A stretch of 64,000 bases of DNA, taken from positions 87,106 to 151,105 of the forward strand of contig JALHPN010000001.1 of assembly GCA_022842465.1 (NCBI GenBank). Reading direction: 5' to 3'. Within the stretch, counting starts at the first letter, position 1; every line of letters starts with the position of its first letter. The position numbers were made by a program, and so were the translations under genes. The notes beneath the pieces were generated by a model, which was not told the origin of the DNA, did not search any database, and saw only the letters and a program-made list of their open reading frames with translations. This DNA is from Polyangiaceae bacterium (lineage in GTDB: Bacteria; Myxococcota_A; Polyangia; Polyangiales; Polyangiaceae). Of this stretch, positions 53,175 through 63,500 are shown piece after piece.

Positions 53175-54442
53175 CGGAAGCTCATCCGCATGCGCCGTTC
53201 CTCGAGCTCGTCGAGCGACGTCGCCGCCTCGTCGAGCGGCTCGACGGCCGCGATGCGCACGCGGTCGTGGACGAGCTCGTCCCGGATCGCCGCCGCCGCC
53301 GCGTGGATCCGGACGCGCGCCTTCGCGTCCTCGACGTGCCGGAGGACGCGCGCCGCCGCGGTCCGCAGGTCGGCGTCGGCATCCGGATCCTCGAGCACGA
53401 GCCACAGGTCCTCGGCGTCGAGGGACTGGCCCCGATAGCCAGGGCCGGTCGCGAGCGTCTGCCCGATCACGTCGAGGCGCGCGAGCCAGTCGCGCGTCGC
53501 CTCGCGGCCGCGGCGCAACGTCTCGACGCGCCCGGCGACCTCCTCCTTCGTTCGGCCGAAGCCTCGCGCGCGGAGGGCGGCGCCGTCGAGCTGGGCGCGG
53601 AGGATCGCGAGGTCCGCGTCGCCGAGGCCCGAGCCGCCGTGCGAGCGCCCCACGGGGACCTCGACCGTGCGCCAGGGCTCGGGGACCTTGAAGACGAGAA
53701 GGCCCCCTTCGTGGACGAACCCGTCGTAGTACGCGTACGGGAGGAGGAAGGGGCCTCGGACGCCGATCAGGCGGATGCCCGTCGGGAGCATCTCGATGTT
53801 CGGATACGTCGTCCGCTGCGCGCCGACGGCGGAGAGGAGGAGCCCGATCGGGATCGCGAAGAACGCGAACATCGAGGCGAGGATCTTGACGAGGATGCCG
53901 CCGTCGCCGCCGAAGGCGAAGGCCGCGAGCACGAGGACCGTCGCGACCACGCTCACGAGGCGCCCGTTCTGCGCGCTCTTCTGCGCCGCGGTCGCGGTCG
54001 TCCACCACGCGAGCGCGCCGTGTCCGCAGTGTCCGATCCCGAGCGCGAGACGGAGGCGGTCGACGTCGGCCTCCGTCGGGACGACGATCGTCGTCGGCGC
54101 GTCGCGCCAGGCTCGCGCGAGCGAGAGGGCGAAGCCGCCCTCCGTCCGCGCCGTGCTCGCCCCCGTCACCTCCTTCGCGTGGATGACCGGGGAGCGGAAG
54201 CGCGTGCCGTGCACCTTCACGCGGCCGGGACCGAGCTCCAGGCGCGCTGGGATGGGCGCGCTCTGCCGCACGGAGAGGAGCGCCATCGTCGACGACGCGA
54301 TCACGGAGAGGGCGAGCAGGGTCCAGGTGTAGGAGCCGGCGAAGCCTCCGAAGAGCGCGAGCGCGAGCAGGACGGCGGCGGGGACCTGCAAGAGGGCGCG
54401 GATCCAGCGAGGCCCCTGAGGATCGCTGAAGGTCGCCTGCAT
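53171..54442 (-). CDS. Membrane protein with HEAT-like C-terminus, unknown function
   Basis: About 423 residues. Two hydrophobic pairs are visible ([17 protein letters not shown] and [16 protein letters not shown] near 15-55; [17 protein letters not shown] and [17 protein letters not shown] near 160-205). The rest is cytosolic and includes strand-rich PH-like segments ([19 protein letters not shown]) and a C-terminal helical repeat region ([20 protein letters not shown]). ATG 54442 is chosen because AAGGG lies just upstream. Divergent from the coiled-coil gene at 54516. I do not recognise the family. Confidence 0.62.
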   Translation of the reverse strand: MQATFSDPQGPRWIRALLQVPAAVLLALALFGGFAGSYTWTLLALSVIASSTMALLSVRQSAPIPARLELGPGRVKVHGTRFRSPVIHAKEVTGASTARTEGGFALSLARAWRDAPTTIVVPTEADVDRLRLALGIGHCGHGALAWWTTATAAQKSAQNGRLVSVVATVLVLAAFAFGGDGGILVKILASMFAFFAIPIGLLLSAVGAQRTTYPNIEMLPTGIRLIGVRGPFLLPYAYYDGFVHEGGLLVFKVPEPWRTVEVPVGRSHGGSGLGDADLAILRAQLDGAALRARGFGRTKEEVAGRVETLRRGREATRDWLARLDVIGQTLATGPGYRGQSLDAEDLWLVLEDPDADADLRTAAARVLRHVEDAKARVRIHAAAAAIRDELVHDRVRIAAVEPLDEAATSLDELEERRMRMSFR

Positions 54443-54515
54443 CCCGCCCTTCACGATAGCGGAGGAATCGCCCGGCTGCCGAAGACGTTCCCGTCGGGTA
54501 CACTCCACCGCCGCG

Positions 54516-54998
54516 ATGCCGAGCCCCACGAAGTACCCGCTCGAGCCCCTGCTCGCCCATCGCGAGCGGCTCGTCGAGGACGCCGAGGCCGCGATGGCGC
54601 GCGCCATCGCGGCCCGCGAGGCGGAGGAGCGCGCGGAGACTACGGCGATCGAGGTCCGGACGAAGGCGCGCGACGCGGCGAGCGCGGTGAGGGCCGAGGA
54701 GTCCGCCCGCATCGCACGCGGCGAGGCGCGCGCGGTGGATCTCGCGCGCGTCGAGGCCTGGGAGCGCTCCGAAGCGGGCCGCCAGCTCGAGCTCGACCGT
54801 CGCGTGGAGGACTGCGGATCGCGAGTCCGCGCGGCGCGGGAGGGCGAGGCCCGTGCCCGCGCCGAGCTCGCGGCGAAGATGGCGGACCGCGACGTGGTCG
54901 CGAAGGACGAGGTGAAGTTCGACGACGCGCGGAAGCGGGCCGCAGAGGCGCGTGAGGAAGAGGACGCGGCCGAGGCGTTCGGAGGTCGGTCGCGATGA
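54516..54998 (+). CDS. FliJ/YscO-like coiled-coil protein
   Basis: 160 residues, almost entirely charged coiled coil after [20 protein letters not shown], a start that resembles FliJ/YscO export-stalk proteins (short hydrophobic lead, then Ala/Glu/Arg heptads). No other flagellar or type III genes are in the window, so it could equally be an unrelated coiled-coil protein. TACACT lies 11 nt before the ATG. Its stop overlaps the next start (ATGA), tying it to the Slt-type gene. Confidence 0.55.
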   Translation: MPSPTKYPLEPLLAHRERLVEDAEAAMARAIAAREAEERAETTAIEVRTKARDAASAVRAEESARIARGEARAVDLARVEAWERSEAGRQLELDRRVEDCGSRVRAAREGEARARAELAAKMADRDVVAKDEVKFDDARKRAAEAREEEDAAEAFGGRSR

Positions 54999-57349
54999 AG
55001 AGGGCTCGTTCGACCACGGCGCTCGGCGTCTTCGCCGTCCTCGCGATCGGCTGCCGGGGCGGCAGCAACGTGACCCCGTCGGCGGTCACCTCGGCGAAGG
55101 CCGCGGAGAGCAAGCGCTCCGAGGCTCCCCACGTCGCGCCTCGCCTCGCCGTGCGCGTGCTCCTCGACGATCCGAGGCTCGCCGCGGCCCGCGAGCTCGA
55201 GCGCGCCAAGGACTGGGCAGGTGCCGCGCGTGCGATCCACGACGCGCGCCCCGCGGAGCTGCCGACGAGCGAGGCGTGCGCGTGGGATCACCTCGAAGGG
55301 CGCATGCTCGCGGCCGCCAGTCTGCCGGAAGCCGCGGCGGCCTTCGACCGCGCGAGCGCGCTGGCCTGTCCGATCGCGCCGTGGTCGAAGCTCCGGGCGG
55401 CCCAGGCGCTCGGGCGCGCGGGGAACGCGGAGGAGGCGCTCGTCCGCGTCCGCGCGATCCCGGAGGACGTGACCGCCGCGCGGGACGAGGCGCAGCTCCT
55501 GCTCGCGGAGGCGCTCGGCGCGAAGAACGACCGCGCCGCCGCCCTGCCGATCTGGCGGAGCTGGCTCCAGGCGAACCCGCACGGGTCGCGGTGGGTCGAC
55601 ACCGCCGTCCGCATCGCGACCGCCTGGCTCGACGGCGCGGACGGTGCGCCCGAGGCGCACGCGCGTGAGGCATACGACCTCGCCACGCGCGTCGTCGTCG
55701 AAGCCCCGAAGGTGGCCGAGGCGGTCGGGGCGCCGGCGGCGCGAGCGCGGGCCGTCGCGCTCCTCCGCGCGAAGGACGCTTCGGTGAGCGACGCGCTCTC
55801 CGAGCTCGAGCGCGCGAAGCAGGCCCAGGGCTGGCTCGACGCGAACGAGCCGCTCCGCGCGTGGGACCTCGCCTCCCAGGTGCTGTCGGGGGCTCTCGGC
55901 AAGCCCGGGCCGGCGGCCTGCAAGGCGGCGATGGTGCGCGCCAACGCTTTCGCGAAGGTGAAGAAGACAGGCGAGCCGTGGTCCGAGGCCGTCCTGGCCT
56001 GTGAGAAGGACGATCAACTCGCGCAAGCGCTCTTCTCGGGCGGCAAGGCGCGTGCGTCGAAGGATCCGCGGAGAGCGATGGCGTGGTTCGCGCGCCTCGA
56101 GCAGTCGTTCCCCACCCATCGCCTCGCCGACGACGCACGCCTCAAGGGCGCGCTCCTCCTCCTCGGCAGCGGCGAGGAGGACGCGGACGCGCGCGCGGAG
56201 GAGATGCTCCGCACGCTCCCGGACGTGTACCCCGCGGGGGACATGCGCGCGGAGTCCCTCTTCCGGGCGGCGCTCGAGCGGATGAAGCGCGGGGACTGGG
56301 AGGGGGCGCGCCCTTCGCTCGAGCGCATCCTCACGCTCGCGCCCGACGACCGTCACTGGGCTTCGGCGGGTCGCGCGAGCTACTTCCTCGCGCGCGCGGA
56401 CCAGAGAGCGGGCAACAAGGACGCGGCGCGCGCGCGCTTCGCGGAGATCGTGCAGAAGCACCCGCTCGCCTTCTACATGCTCCTCTCGCACGCGCGGCTC
56501 GCCGAGACGTCTGCGCCGTTCGCGAAGAAGACCCTCGAAGAGGCGATCCAGAGGGACGGAGCCGGAGGCGACTCGGCGAAGAGGCCCTCGCCCGCCGTGC
56601 TGGCTTCCCCGGCCATCGCGCGGGCGGTGCGCCTCCTCGAGGTCTCGGAGGTCGACGCGGCCAAGCGCGAGATCTCCGCGTCGGGGGCGCTCGCCGACGG
56701 CGCGGACCCAGACGTCGCGCCCGAGATCGGCGCCCTCTACAACCAGGCTGGCTTGTTCGATCTCGGGCACGCCTTCTCGCGGCGCACGCACGAGATGTTC
56801 ACCCACTACCCCGAGGGGCGATGGCGCCTCGCGTGGGAGACGGCGTACCCGCGCGCCTTCCAGCCGCTCGTCACCAAGGCGTGTGAGACCCGCGGCCTTC
56901 CCACGCCGATCGCATGGGCGATCATGCGGGAGGAGTCGAGCTTCTTCGCGGAGGCGAAGAGCCCGTCGAACGCGTACGGCCTCATGCAGCTCATCATGTC
57001 GACCGCGCAGCTCGTCGCGAAGGAGACGGGGATCGCCGTGGACGAGGCCCAGCTGAAGCGCCCCGAGGTGTCGATCGAGCTCGGGGTGAAGCTGCTCGCG
57101 TCGCTCCGCGCGCGCCACAAGCATCCCGCCCTCGCCATCGGCGCGTACAACGGCGGCTCGGGCGCGGTCGACCGGTGGGTCTCGGCTCGTGGGAACGAGG
57201 AGCTCGATCTCTTCGTGGAGCTCGTCCCCTACGAGGAGACGCGAAACTACATCAAGCGCGTGCTCTCGACGCAGGCGGCGTACGCCTGGCTGTACGAGCC
57301 GACGCACCTCGCCGAGCCGCTCGGGCTGCCGCTCGGGTTCCGGCGTTGA
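54995..57349 (+). CDS. Soluble lytic murein transglycosylase-like lipoprotein (Slt)
   Basis: 784 residues. A short signal ([12 protein letters not shown], lipobox AIGC) precedes ~570 residues of helical superhelix with TPR character, as in Slt70. The C-terminal catalytic domain has the family-1 motif [24 protein letters not shown] with catalytic Glu about 647, then [14 protein letters not shown] and [10 protein letters not shown]. It cleaves peptidoglycan glycan strands in the periplasm. ATG overlaps the previous stop; its own TGA overlaps a TTG start of the AddB-like gene. Linking a cell-wall enzyme to DNA-repair genes is unusual. Confidence 0.9.
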   Translation: MKRARSTTALGVFAVLAIGCRGGSNVTPSAVTSAKAAESKRSEAPHVAPRLAVRVLLDDPRLAAARELERAKDWAGAARAIHDARPAELPTSEACAWDHLEGRMLAAASLPEAAAAFDRASALACPIAPWSKLRAAQALGRAGNAEEALVRVRAIPEDVTAARDEAQLLLAEALGAKNDRAAALPIWRSWLQANPHGSRWVDTAVRIATAWLDGADGAPEAHAREAYDLATRVVVEAPKVAEAVGAPAARARAVALLRAKDASVSDALSELERAKQAQGWLDANEPLRAWDLASQVLSGALGKPGPAACKAAMVRANAFAKVKKTGEPWSEAVLACEKDDQLAQALFSGGKARASKDPRRAMAWFARLEQSFPTHRLADDARLKGALLLLGSGEEDADARAEEMLRTLPDVYPAGDMRAESLFRAALERMKRGDWEGARPSLERILTLAPDDRHWASAGRASYFLARADQRAGNKDAARARFAEIVQKHPLAFYMLLSHARLAETSAPFAKKTLEEAIQRDGAGGDSAKRPSPAVLASPAIARAVRLLEVSEVDAAKREISASGALADGADPDVAPEIGALYNQAGLFDLGHAFSRRTHEMFTHYPEGRWRLAWETAYPRAFQPLVTKACETRGLPTPIAWAIMREESSFFAEAKSPSNAYGLMQLIMSTAQLVAKETGIAVDEAQLKRPEVSIELGVKLLASLRARHKHPALAIGAYNGGSGAVDRWVSARGNEELDLFVELVPYEETRNYIKRVLSTQAAYAWLYEPTHLAEPLGLPLGFRR

Positions 57350-60300
57350 CCGAGCTCGTCGTCGTCCCCTCGGAGAGACACGTCGAGCGGCTCGCACGGC
57401 AAGGGATACGCGCGGAGACGAGGGCGTCCGTGCGGTCGCGGCTCGCAGTCGGGCTCCTGCCCGACGTCGCGTTCGCCGACGAGCGAAGAACGCGCCTCGC
57501 CCTGACGCTCGCGCTCGCGACGGCTCCCGCGGACGCCCCTCCACCTTCGCCCGAGCCTGCTCCGCGTGCGCGCGCGCGGGGGAAGGGGAAGGAGCCCGCC
57601 CCGCAGCTGGATCTCTTCGCGGCGGCCGCAGCCGCCGGGGTGACGGACGACCCGCTGCTCGCTGCGCTCCGGGCTGGGGGCGGAGCGTCATGGGTCCGCA
57701 CGGTGGACGCGCTCGATCGCGCGCTCGGCGATCTCCGAGGCCGCGGCGCCGACGCCGCGCTCCTCGAGGTGGTGGCGACGCGCGGCCACGGGGTCGTCGC
57801 GTCGCGCGCCCGCGTCCTCGCGCTCGCGATGCGGGCGCTCGACGCGCGCCTCGCCGAGGCCTCCTTCCGGGATGCGCGGACTGCCCCCTGGCTCCTCGCC
57901 TCTGCCCTCGCCGAGCGCGCGCGGTCGGGAGACGTCGCGGAGCTCGTCGAGCTCCTCGGCGCGAACCGCGTGAGATCTCGCTGGGTCCTCGTGTGGGAGC
58001 CCGCGGACCTCGCGTGGTTCCGCGCTCTCGACGACGCGCTCGCTGGAGCGCGAGGGGATGCGCGCATCGTGCTCCCCGCGGTGGATCGTCCGCTCGAGGG
58101 GACACGCGATCGAGACGCCTTCGAGGTCCTCGCCGACGACGTCGCGCGGGCCCTGGACGCGGCGCCGGAGCCCGAGCTCGTCCCCGCCGTCCTCGGCGAC
58201 GTGACGGGCGGTACCGCTCCTCCGGTCGACCTCTCGCGCGTTCGGCTCGTCTCCGCGTCGGACGCGACGTCGCAGGCGCGCGCCGTCGTCGCCTCCGTGC
58301 GGGACGCCTTGATGCGCGGGGTCCCCGTCGAGGCGATCGCCGTCGCCGCTCCGACCCGGGACGAGCGCTCGCTCGTGCCGCTCAGGCGAGCGCTCGAGGA
58401 CGCAGGGATCGTGGTCTTCGATGCGCGTGGCGCGCCGATGTCCACCTCGCCCGCCGTCGCCGCGGCGCTCGGCGCGCTCGAGGCCGCGGAGACGCTCGAT
58501 CGCGTGTCGGTCGCTCGGCTCGCAGGGTCGGGCTACATCGCGGCGGAGCGCCTGGCGCCGGAGGGGACCGACCGCCGCGAGGCGAGGCGTGCGCTCGCCC
58601 GTGCCGCGCAGCGTCTCGAGCTCTCTCCGACCGCCGAGGGGGGCGACGCAGAGGCTCGCCTCGCGCGGACGGTCTCCGGCGCGTCGGGCTCGCCGCTCGA
58701 GGCGTCGCTCGTCGCGTCGCTCGCGGCTCGACTCGCCGCCGCGGCGAAGGCGCGAACGCGCGGCGAACGCGTGCATTGTGCACGTAGCCTCTGGGCCGCG
58801 CTCGGGATCGGCCTCCGCGCGGGACGTGGCGGTCTCGCCGCCTTCACGCGCGACGAAGCGCCGCGAGGCGTGTCGCGCGCCGAACGCCTCGCCATCGCGA
58901 GGGACACGCGCGCCTGGGAGGCCCTCGCGAGCGCGCTGGACGCGTACGAGTCCGCGGCGCGAACGATGGGGGGGGCCGAGCAGACCGTCTCGTCGGAGGT
59001 CTTCCGTCTCGAGCTGAGAGCGCTCCTCGACGAGTCGACCGCGCTTCCCGGGGCCGGCCGCGCGGGCGCCCTCCGGATCGTCCGCCTCGCCGACGCCCCG
59101 GGAGATGTCCTCGAGCTGCTGATCGTCGTCGACGTGAACGAGGGCGTGCTCCCGCGCGATCTCGCGGAGGATGCGCTCGTCTCCGATGCGCTCGCCGCGG
59201 CCCTCGAGAAGGCGGGGAGGGGCGCCTACCGTCGACGCGACGAAGCCGTCCTCCGCGCGCGCCAGCTCGCTGCCCTCGCGGCGGGCGCCGCGGAGGCCGC
59301 GCACGTGGTCCTCGTCTCCACGCGCGAGGACGCCCAGGCGGCGCCCCTCGCGCCGGCGTCCGTCGTCGACTTCCTCGTCCGCGCGGGCGTCTCCGTCGAC
59401 GCGCCGCCCGGCCCTTCGCTCCCGCGGGCTTCGCGGTCCGCGCGTCTCCGTGCCGAGCGCGAGCGCGTCCGCGAGTCGTTCTTCCTCGATCCCGGCCGTC
59501 CTCGCTCCGACCTCGTGGGCGCGCTCCCGCGGCGCCCCGACATCGAGACGCTGCTCGCGCGAGAGACCGGCGGAGAGGCGCGCGCGCTCGCGGTCACGGG
59601 CCTCGAGCGCTTCGCGCGATGCGCCTTCCAGGGTTACGCCTACGTCGTCCTCGCCGCGCGCGAGGTCGAGCGACGCGACGAGCTCCCCGACGCGCGCGAG
59701 GAGGGGAACCTGGTCCACGAGGCCCTCGCGGCCGCCTTCTCTGCGACGTCGATCGCGTGGAAGGAGCGCCCGCGCCCCGCCGACACGATCCGCGTGCGAG
59801 CGCTCGCCGCGGCGGAGGAAGTCCTCGGCCGCGGGGCCGGCCATGCGCCCCTCCGCGCCGTCACGCGCCTCCGCGTCCGCGACGCCGTTCGCGCCGTGAT
59901 CGACGTGGCGCTCGCGGACGAGACGTGGGATTTCGCGCACGCCGAGCAGACCTTCGGCCCCGCGCGGCGTCGCGCGGCGTCCTCCGCGGCCCAGGCCGGA
60001 GACGAGCCCGCGACGTGGCCGCCGCTCGTCCTCGACGACGGAAGGACGCGCGCGACGCTCCGCGGCGGCATCGACCGCGTCGACGTCTCGCATCGCGGAG
60101 ACGCCGCGCGCGTCGTCGACTACAAGCGGAGCAAGAGCACGGTCACGTCGTCGACCGCCTCGCTCGGCGAGACGGCCCTCCAGATCCCGCTCTACGCTTG
60201 CGTGGTCGGTCGTCGGACGAGCCTCCCCACCACCGGCGTGTACCTCCCGACCCAGCCCCGCGACCTCGCCGACGATGCAGGCCCCTCGTCGCGCGCCGGG

Positions 60301-60528
60301 GCTCGCGCGCGCGATCGGATCGCCGAGCTCGTTCGCCCGGACGCGGGTGGCCTCGCCGCCGTCGAACGCCGCTCGCTCGACTTGCTCGCGCGCGTCCGGG
60401 GAGGAGACTTCGTCCCCGTTCCCGCCGACGAGAAGGAGTGCCTCTTCTGCGCGGTGAGCGGCGCGTGTCGCAAGCCGCGCTTCGCGATGACGCCCGTCGA
60501 CGAAGCCGACGAGGAGGCCGTTCCATGA
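57346..60528 (+). CDS. addB: AddB-like PD-(D/E)XK nuclease with Fe-S site
   Basis: 1060 residues from a TTG start that overlaps the Slt stop (TTGA); no earlier start is plausible. The N-terminal half resembles an inactivated UvrD-like helicase without a clear Walker A. The C-terminal nuclease has GNLVHEALA, GGIDRVDV and VVDYKRSK (D925, K927), followed by QIPLYA. Four Cys suit a 4Fe-4S staple: C759 in ERFARCAFQG and C1032, C1035, C1041 in a C-x2-C-x5-C pattern, as in AddB and Cas4-type nucleases. It partners the AddA-like helicase downstream in double-strand break processing. Its symbol is by role; identity to canonical AddB is low by eye. Confidence 0.82.
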   Translation: MTELVVVPSERHVERLARQGIRAETRASVRSRLAVGLLPDVAFADERRTRLALTLALATAPADAPPPSPEPAPRARARGKGKEPAPQLDLFAAAAAAGVTDDPLLAALRAGGGASWVRTVDALDRALGDLRGRGADAALLEVVATRGHGVVASRARVLALAMRALDARLAEASFRDARTAPWLLASALAERARSGDVAELVELLGANRVRSRWVLVWEPADLAWFRALDDALAGARGDARIVLPAVDRPLEGTRDRDAFEVLADDVARALDAAPEPELVPAVLGDVTGGTAPPVDLSRVRLVSASDATSQARAVVASVRDALMRGVPVEAIAVAAPTRDERSLVPLRRALEDAGIVVFDARGAPMSTSPAVAAALGALEAAETLDRVSVARLAGSGYIAAERLAPEGTDRREARRALARAAQRLELSPTAEGGDAEARLARTVSGASGSPLEASLVASLAARLAAAAKARTRGERVHCARSLWAALGIGLRAGRGGLAAFTRDEAPRGVSRAERLAIARDTRAWEALASALDAYESAARTMGGAEQTVSSEVFRLELRALLDESTALPGAGRAGALRIVRLADAPGDVLELLIVVDVNEGVLPRDLAEDALVSDALAAALEKAGRGAYRRRDEAVLRARQLAALAAGAAEAAHVVLVSTREDAQAAPLAPASVVDFLVRAGVSVDAPPGPSLPRASRSARLRAERERVRESFFLDPGRPRSDLVGALPRRPDIETLLARETGGEARALAVTGLERFARCAFQGYAYVVLAAREVERRDELPDAREEGNLVHEALAAAFSATSIAWKERPRPADTIRVRALAAAEEVLGRGAGHAPLRAVTRLRVRDAVRAVIDVALADETWDFAHAEQTFGPARRRAASSAAQAGDEPATWPPLVLDDGRTRATLRGGIDRVDVSHRGDAARVVDYKRSKSTVTSSTASLGETALQIPLYACVVGRRTSLPTTGVYLPTQPRDLADDAGPSSRAGARARDRIAELVRPDAGGLAAVERRSLDLLARVRGGDFVPVPADEKECLFCAVSGACRKPRFAMTPVDEADEEAVP

Positions 60529-63500
60529 GCGCGAGCCTCTACGCGATGCCGCGGAACCTCGTGCTCGCTGCGAGCGCGGGGACGGGGAAGACCTTCGCCC
60601 TCGTGGGCGTCGTGGTCCACGCGTTCGTGCGGGGGACGGGCGGCAGGCACGAGCCCGTCGACCCTGCGCGTGTCGTCGCGACGACGTTCAGTCGGAAGGC
60701 CGCCGCCGAGATCCGTGTGCGCGTGACCTCCGAGCTCGAGCGTCTCGCGGCCGACCCCGCTTCGTCGCCCTATGCGCCCGCGCTCCGCGGTGACGGCGGC
60801 GCGGAGCGCGCGCTCGGGGACTCCGTCATCGCGAAGCGAGCTCGTCGGGCCCTCTCCCGCCTCCCTGCCGCGCGCTTCGGCACGCTCCACGGGTTCGCGA
60901 CGGGCATCGTCCGGTCCTACGCCGTCGAGCTCGGGCTCGGTCCAGGATTCGATCTCGCGACGGAGGCCGACGCCCACGCCCGCGCGGAGGACGCCATCGC
61001 GCGGGCGCTGGAACGACGCTTCGCCTCGGAGCCCGAGCACGTCCGCGTCCTCGCGGAGGCCGCGGGCGGCATCGACCGCCTCGTCTTCCAGCTGCGGCGC
61101 ACCCTCGGGCGGCTCGAAGAGGACGGTCGCGCCGCACGCGCGCTCGTCGTCCCCGAGACGGACCGCGCCGCGGTCGAGGCCTCCGTCCGCGTGCTGCTCG
61201 GTCATGCGAAGGACCTCCTGGCCGCGCCGAAGTTCGAGCTCGCGGCGCGCGAGGTGCTCGATGCGCACGCGTCCGGCGACGACGCTCGCTTCGAGGAGGC
61301 CGTCGCGGGCCTGTTCGACATCGATGCGAGGGGCAAGAAGACCCCCGAGGTCGAGGCTTTCGGGGTCTACCGACGCGAGCTCCCGGGCGCGCGCAACGAG
61401 CTCCGCGGACGCAACCTCGTCCGCGCGTTCCGGGCTAGAGGCACGTTCTCCGTGATCGGCGCCCTCGCGCGCGACGTGCTCGCCGAGGCGGAGGAGGAGA
61501 TCCGCCGGATCGGACGCCAGCGCGCGCAGCTCGGCTTCGGCGAGATCCTCCGCGCCGCGCGCGAGCTCCTCCTCGAGCGCCCCGACGTCGCCGAGGACGT
61601 CTCCTCGGGGATCGAGGCGCTCCTCGTCGACGAGTTCCAGGACACGTCTCGCGTGCAACGCGACCTCCTGCAGCTCCTCTGGGCCGCCCCCGACGCCCGT
61701 GAGCGGGGCGTGGTCCCGGGCCTCGGCCGCGTCCGCCCGTCCGGTCTCCTCGTCGTCGGCGATCGGAAGCAGTCCATCTACGGGTTCCGCGGCGCGGACG
61801 TCGGCGTCTTCGCGGAGCTCGCCGTCGGCCTCGCGGGCGGTCCGGCCCGCGAGGCGCTCGGGATCCCGCCGGGCGTCGCGTGGGAGCCCGAGCGCCCGCT
61901 CGCCGACTTCCGCGCGCTCCGCCACAACCGCCGGAGCGTCGCGCCGATCCTCTCCTTCGCGAACGCCTTCAGCGCCCGCCGCTTCCGACCGGGCGAGCCG
62001 CCCCCGGCGGAGCTCTACGAGATCGAGTACGTGGAGGAGACCGAGGACCTCCTCGTTCCGCCGGAGCGCGAGGGGGCGGCAGAGGACGTCTCCGCGCCGC
62101 GGACGACGTGGCTCCGCGTCGCGCCGAAGGGCGGCTCGTCGACGCGCCTCGAAGAGGCGCTCGTGATCGCCGAGCGGATCCGAGCGCTGGCTGCGTCCGA
62201 CGCCGAGGCGCCGGCTTACCGCGACATCGCCGTCCTCGCGACCTCCAACGCCATGCTCGACGCGGTCGCGTTCGCGCTCGCGCAGGCGGACATCCCCTAC
62301 GTCGTCGCGGGCAAGAGCTTCTTCCGGACGCGGGAGGTGCGCGATCTCGCGGCGATGCTGGGGTTCGTCCTCGACCCCACGGATCGGCTCGCCATGCTCG
62401 AGGTCCTCCGTGGCCCGTGGGGGGGCCTCCACGACGAGTCGCTCCTCGGCCTCACGTCGCCTGCCGGCGGTCTCCTGCCGTTGTCGGGCTGGGCGACCGA
62501 CGCGAACCACGACCTCGTCCGCCCGGAGGACCGAACGACCCTCGGGGAGCTCCGCTCTCTCGTCACGGAGCTCTCTCGGGTGGCGGGGCGCCTCGGACCC
62601 GCGACGATCCTCCGAGAGGCCGTGTCCGCCCGCGCGCTCGAGGACGTGCTCGCGCTCCTCCCTCGCGGCGAGCAGCGCGTGGCCAACGTGCGGAAGCTCC
62701 TCGCCATCGCCGAGCGTCACGAGGACGCCCGTGCGTTCCGCGGCTGGCTCGACCGCGCGACCGAACAAGAGCTCGCGGAGTCGGAGGCGGCGACGTTCTC
62801 GGAGGAGGACGACGCCGTCCGGCTGCTCACCGTCCATGCCAGCAAGGGGCTCGATTTCCCGATCGTCTTCGTCCCCGAGGTCGGCGCTGCGGCCGCCCGC
62901 ACGGAGAAGGGCGCGGTGCGCGTCGACCTCGGTGCGGGCGACGAGCCGAACATCTTGTGCGTTCGCGTCGTCGATGGGTCCGGAGCGATCCTCGAGCCGC
63001 CGTCGTATGCCCGTGCTTACGCCACGATGAAGCGTCGCGAGCGTGCCGAGCGCCAGCGGCTCGCTTACGTCGCGATCACGCGCGCCAAGAACTCGATGTT
63101 CATGGTCGGTGGCCGCTCGCGCGAGACGGTGCTCGACCCCGGCGCCTCGAGCCTCGCCGTGCTCGAAGACCTCGCCGGAAGCGACGCCACGCTCGCGGAG
63201 GCTCGTCTCTCGGTCGAGGACGTCGTCGTCCCGCAGCCGAAGCCCTCCGCGGGACCGGCGAGGTCCATCGCGGAGGAGGACTGTGACCCTGCGTACGCCG
63301 AGCTCCCGCGTCCGAGGGCGACGTGGCGCTCGCTCCCGATCGCGCCCACGGCGCTCGCCGACTTCGCCCACTGCGCGCGTCGCTTCGAGCTCGTGCACCT
63401 TCTCGGGTTCCCCGAGCACCAGCGTGTCCGCGCGGAGGAGCCCTCGCGCGCAGCCAGCGAGCGCGCGCAGCTCGACGCACGGACGCAGGGAACGCTGGCT

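Noticed and set aside
54516..54998. Evidence for a flagellar or type III secretion cluster
   Set aside because: Only one FliJ/YscO-like coiled coil and no ATPase, export gate or rod genes nearby.
54455..58105. Upstream extension of the 53171-54442 minus-strand frame
   Set aside because: It lies antisense to the coiled-coil, slt and addB-like genes and carries no motif; ATG 54442 has a ribosome site.
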